From contig CAWGTZ010000018.1 of NCBI GenBank assembly GCA_963825555.1, positions 124,001 through 188,000 of the forward strand: a DNA stretch of 64,000 bases, written 5' to 3'. The notes under the pieces were generated by a model. It saw nothing but the letters and a program-made list of their open reading frames with translations. It was not told the origin of the DNA and ran no database searches. The DNA comes from JAGVSR01 sp963825555 (GTDB taxonomy: Bacteria > Pseudomonadota > Alphaproteobacteria > Rhizobiales > Hyphomicrobiaceae). The position numbers and the translations under genes are program-made. Below are positions 61,807 through 64,000 of the stretch, piece by piece (the first letter of the stretch is position 1; the number at the start of each line of letters is the position of its first letter).

Positions 61807-62595
61807 ATGAGCAGGCGGCGGCGGATCTACGAAGGCAAGGCGAAGGTTCTCTACGAGGGTCCCGAGCCGGGCACGCTGATCCAGCACTTCAAGGACGACG
61901 CCACCGCGTTCAATGCGAAGAAACATGCCCTTATCGAAGGCAAGGGCGTGCTGAACAATCGCATCTCCGAGTACATCTTTATGCGGCTCGGCGACATCGG
62001 CGTGCCGACCCACTTCATCAAGCGGCTCAACATGCGCGAGCAGTTGATCCGTGAAGTTGAAATCATTCCCCTCGAGGTGGTGGTGCGCAACGTGGCCGCC
62101 GGCTCGCTGGCGACCCGGCTCGGGCTTGAAGAAGGCACGCAGCTGCCCCGGTCGATCATCGAATTCTACTATAAGGCCGATGCCCTCAACGACCCAATGG
62201 TGTCGGAAGAGCACATTACGGCGTTCGGCTGGGCAACACCCCAGGAGATCGACGAGATCATGCAGATGGCTCTGCGGATCAACGACTTCCTGGTCGGCCT
62301 CTTCCTCGGCATCGGGATCCGCCTCGTGGACTTCAAGGTGGAGTTCGGCCGGCTTTGGGACAACGAGCAGGTTCGGATCGTGCTGGCTGACGAAATCAGC
62401 CCGGACTGCTGCCGCCTGTGGGACAATGCTTCGGGCGACAAGCTCGACAAGGACCGCTTCCGCCGGGATCTTGGCGGGGTTCTGGAAGCCTACCAGGAAG
62501 TGGCGCGGCGTCTCGGCGTGCTGACCGAGAACCCACGCCCGAAGGGATCGGGCCCTGTTCTAGTGGCGTCCAACCCGACGGGTAAGCCGAACTGA
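61807..62595 (+). CDS. purC: phosphoribosylaminoimidazole-succinocarboxamide synthase
   Basis: PurC joins aspartate to CAIR using ATP. The 262-residue length is normal. Motifs: RRRIYEGKAKVLYEGPEPGT at the start, the IEGKGVLNNRISEYIF region, VEIIPLEVVVRNVAAGSLA, and the LVDFKVEFGRLWDN and LADEISPDCCRLWD segments. The start at 61807 is selected over upstream in-frame ATGs because MSRRRRIYEGKAK is canonical. purS follows 86 nt downstream. Confidence 0.97.
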   Translation: MSRRRRIYEGKAKVLYEGPEPGTLIQHFKDDATAFNAKKHALIEGKGVLNNRISEYIFMRLGDIGVPTHFIKRLNMREQLIREVEIIPLEVVVRNVAAGSLATRLGLEEGTQLPRSIIEFYYKADALNDPMVSEEHITAFGWATPQEIDEIMQMALRINDFLVGLFLGIGIRLVDFKVEFGRLWDNEQVRIVLADEISPDCCRLWDNASGDKLDKDRFRRDLGGVLEAYQEVARRLGVLTENPRPKGSGPVLVASNPTGKPN

Positions 62596-62619
62596 CCTGC
62601 GGCAACCGGCCCCCGGCAT

Positions 62620-62673
62620 CCGGCAACCGAACATTTCGGATTGCGGAGCCGGCCGCCGGCTGCCCGTTGCCGG
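62620..62673 (+). promoter_or_regulatory. candidate structured leader of purS overlapping its ribosome-binding site
   Basis: CCGGCAAC (62620-62627) pairs with GTTGCCGG (62666-62673) and encloses two smaller hairpins, CGAA/TTCG (62628-62638) and AGCCG/CGGCT (62647-62661), giving a possible three-way junction. The closing arm covers the first bases of the GGAG ribosome-binding site before ATG 62682. No known riboswitch sequence was recognised. Confidence 0.35.
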
Positions 62674-62681
62674 AGACCATC

Positions 62682-62924
62682 ATGAAGGCCCTCATCCGCA
62701 TTACTTTGAAGAACGGCGTGCTCGATCCGCAGGGCAAGGCGATCGAGGGCGCCGTGCGTGGTCTCGGCATTTCCGGCGTGAACGATGTGCGCCAGGGCAA
62801 GTTCATTGAGGTTCAGCTCGACGAGACCGACACCGAAAAGGCCAAGGCCGTCGTCGACAGGATGTGCCGGGAACTCCTCGCAAACACCGTGATCGAAAAC
62901 TACGCCTTCGATCTCGTGCCATGA
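62682..62924 (+). CDS. purS: phosphoribosylformylglycinamidine synthase subunit PurS
   Basis: The 80-residue protein is the small PurS subunit that bridges PurQ and PurL in the FGAM synthase complex. It shows MKALIRITLKNGVLDPQGKA, the conserved GLGISGVNDVRQGKFIE, and LANTVIENYAFDLVP. Its TGA overlaps the next ATG (ATGA), so the downstream gene is coupled. The GGAG ribosome-binding site six nt upstream may be partly hidden in the leader structure. Confidence 0.95.
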   Translation: MKALIRITLKNGVLDPQGKAIEGAVRGLGISGVNDVRQGKFIEVQLDETDTEKAKAVVDRMCRELLANTVIENYAFDLVP

Positions 62925-63061
62925 CCGCCGGCGCCCCGGACCCCCAGCGCGCCGACAGTGACGCGGCCCGGGCAATAAGGTTCATGGCCCTCAAAGTCGC
63001 GCTCTTTGCGGTTCTCCCTGTTGTGGTCGCAGGCCTCGTCGTCTATTGGCAGCTGGGCTAG
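62921..63061 (+). CDS. 46-residue single-helix membrane protein inside the purS-purQ operon
   Basis: The frame begins with an ATGA overlap with purS and encodes MTAGAPDPQRADSDAARAIR, then one membrane helix (ALKVALFAVLPVVVAGLVVY) and a short end. It is too short for standard gene cut-offs, but the coupled start and clear helix support it. The function is unknown; it may anchor or modulate something at the inner membrane. The next gene starts five nt after its stop. Confidence 0.65.
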   Translation: MTAGAPDPQRADSDAARAIRFMALKVALFAVLPVVVAGLVVYWQLG

Positions 63062-63065
63062 CGCA

Positions 63066-63593
63066 ATGATCTGGCAGCGCCTGCTTGTCAGCCTCCTGGC
63101 CGCCGTGCCCGCAGCAGCAGTTGCGGGCGAAAAGGAACCGCCTGCAGACGAACAGGCCACTCAGGCCACCACCCCTCTGACGCTTCGCCCCGCCAAGCCG
63201 GTCGAACTCGAATGCGCCACCAAGTCCGTGGTCGTCGCAGCAAACGCCGCCAACGCCACTTCTGGCCAGCTCCGCCTCTCATTGCTGCTGAAGGATGCGG
63301 ACGCCAGGCCAGCGAAGGGCGCGTGGCGTGTGGTGCACGTCGATGCCGCGCACACGGGCTCGCTCGGTCATCGCGAGGCGAAGACCTGCGCGGACTCGTG
63401 TCCTCTCACCGTCGCGGTCGATGGCCACATCGAACTGTGGTCGCCCGCCCCCAAGGGCATCGACCAACTGGCCGATAACGAGCTTCTCCTGTTAGCGGTC
63501 GTGAAGCGCGACAGCCTCGACTTGCGCGCGACGACATTCAGCGGCAAACAGATCGAGTCCCTCGAAGAGGGCCATTGCAGGGTCCAGCCATGA
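63066..63593 (+). CDS. secreted hypothetical protein inside the purS-purQ operon
   Basis: The 175-residue protein has a signal peptide (MIWQRLLVSLLAAVPAAAVA), a Thr/Ala-rich segment, and a beta-rich mature domain with four cysteines (ECATK, TCADSC, EGHC), suggesting periplasmic disulphides. No family was recognised. It ends by an ATGA overlap with purQ, so it is embedded in the purine operon, although a periplasmic protein has no obvious part in purine synthesis. Confidence 0.65.
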   Translation: MIWQRLLVSLLAAVPAAAVAGEKEPPADEQATQATTPLTLRPAKPVELECATKSVVVAANAANATSGQLRLSLLLKDADARPAKGAWRVVHVDAAHTGSLGHREAKTCADSCPLTVAVDGHIELWSPAPKGIDQLADNELLLLAVVKRDSLDLRATTFSGKQIESLEEGHCRVQP

Positions 63594-64000
63594 TCAGAGC
63601 ATCCGTCATCGTTTTTCCCGGATCAAACTGCGACCGCGACGTGAAGGTCGCGATCGAGCGCATCACCGGCTATTCGCCGACGATGGTCTGGCACGGGGAC
63701 GCAAGCGTGCCCTCGTCCGATCTCATCGTGCTTCCCGGCGGCTTTTCGTATGGCGATTACCTGCGCTGCGGGGCAATGGCGGCGCATTCGCCGATCATGA
63801 AGGACGTGATCGCGAAGGCAAAAGCCGGCACGCCCGTCCTTGGCATCTGCAACGGCTTCCAGGTGCTATGCGAGTCGGGACTTCTGCCCGGGGTGCTCAT
63901 GCGAAACCGCTCCCTCAAGTTCATCTGCAAGGACGTGTTCTTGCGGGTAGAGCGCGACGACACCTTCTTCACTCGCTGCTATCGCAAGGACGAGGTCATC
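63590..64000 (+). CDS. purQ: phosphoribosylformylglycinamidine synthase subunit PurQ, N-terminal part (cut by the window edge)
   Basis: PurQ is the glutaminase subunit of FGAM synthase. The 137 visible residues begin MIRASVIVFPGSNCDRDVKV and include LPGGFSYGDYLRCGAMAAHS. The catalytic nucleophile is in the class I amidotransferase motif LGICNGFQVLCESGLLPG. The remainder, with the catalytic His/Glu, lies outside. The start overlaps the upstream stop (ATGA). purL probably follows, as is usual. Confidence 0.95.
   Translation, partial: MIRASVIVFPGSNCDRDVKVAIERITGYSPTMVWHGDASVPSSDLIVLPGGFSYGDYLRCGAMAAHSPIMKDVIAKAKAGTPVLGICNGFQVLCESGLLPGVLMRNRSLKFICKDVFLRVERDDTFFTRCYRKDEVI

Noticed and set aside
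1..64000. Search for insertion sequences, prophage, CRISPR arrays and defence islands
   Set aside because: No transposase, integrase, phage structural gene, repeat-spacer array or toxin-antitoxin pair was seen in either strand.

Overview
The window is a continuous stretch of GC-rich chromosome from an alphaproteobacterium, most likely of the order Hyphomicrobiales (Rhizobiales) and perhaps Hyphomicrobium-like. The evidence is the set of lineage markers: a CckA-type hybrid kinase beside recA and alaS, a DksA reduced to one cysteine, a zeta-type (DUF1476) ATP synthase inhibitor, a PleC/PdhS-like kinase, tandem TIGR02281 aspartic proteases, an L,D-transpeptidase and the purB/purC/purS/purQ order. 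Genus-level placement is inference. I see no insertion sequence, prophage, CRISPR array or rRNA, so this is core chromosome rather than an island.

Layout. 1-5.5 kb: start of a CPA2 antiporter, a small secreted protein (probably frameshifted), alaS, recA with a degenerate SOS operator, and a small membrane protein. 5.5-12.3 kb: cckA, a FliO-like protein and a large DUF3772/MscS channel with an octapeptide repeat. 12.4-18.6 kb: dksA, a candidate unassigned small RNA, a MoxR ATPase, a GFA-domain protein, a lysine-2,3-aminomutase-like radical SAM enzyme and a molybdopterin oxidoreductase. 18.7-29.6 kb: small secreted proteins, an RND/MMPL exporter, tusA, tRNA-Val(CAC), an ornithine decarboxylase-type enzyme, a YeeE/YedE transporter, a heme-motif/DUF4384 protein, a methyltransferase with an apparent frameshift, and a universal stress protein. 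29.7-38.5 kb: a MASE1 kinase/FixJ-type regulator pair, a ThDP enzyme, a 56-residue membrane protein behind an unusual repeat-rich promoter, a degenerate PhnN-like protein, threonine dehydratase, a 3-hydroxyisobutyrate dehydrogenase-type enzyme and an Lrp regulator. 38.5-50.6 kb: uracil-DNA glycosylase-like and MBL-fold proteins, a GST, a secreted nuclease, a PleC-like kinase, DUF1289, two aspartic proteases, phosphomannomutase, LssY_C, OmpA-family, DUF599, TauE and DusA. 50.8-58.4 kb: an L,D-transpeptidase, an FNR-type regulator with a perfect FNR box upstream, an APH/AAA kinase fusion, an alanine/sodium symporter and an orphan solute-binding protein. 59-64 kb: purB, an RBBP9-like hydrolase, the ATPase zeta subunit, purC and a purS operon running into purQ at the window edge.

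How genes may work together: the best-supported units are the MASE1 kinase/FixJ pair (4-nt overlap), GFA/KamA (4-nt overlap), DusA/TauE (4-nt overlap) and purS-small membrane protein-secreted protein-purQ (4-nt overlaps at both ends). I found no complete novel defence-type or biosynthetic system. The most promising undescribed items are the small-RNA candidate at 13.44-13.68 kb, the two envelope-type genes embedded in the purine operon together with the structured purS leader, and the heme-motif/DUF4384 protein.
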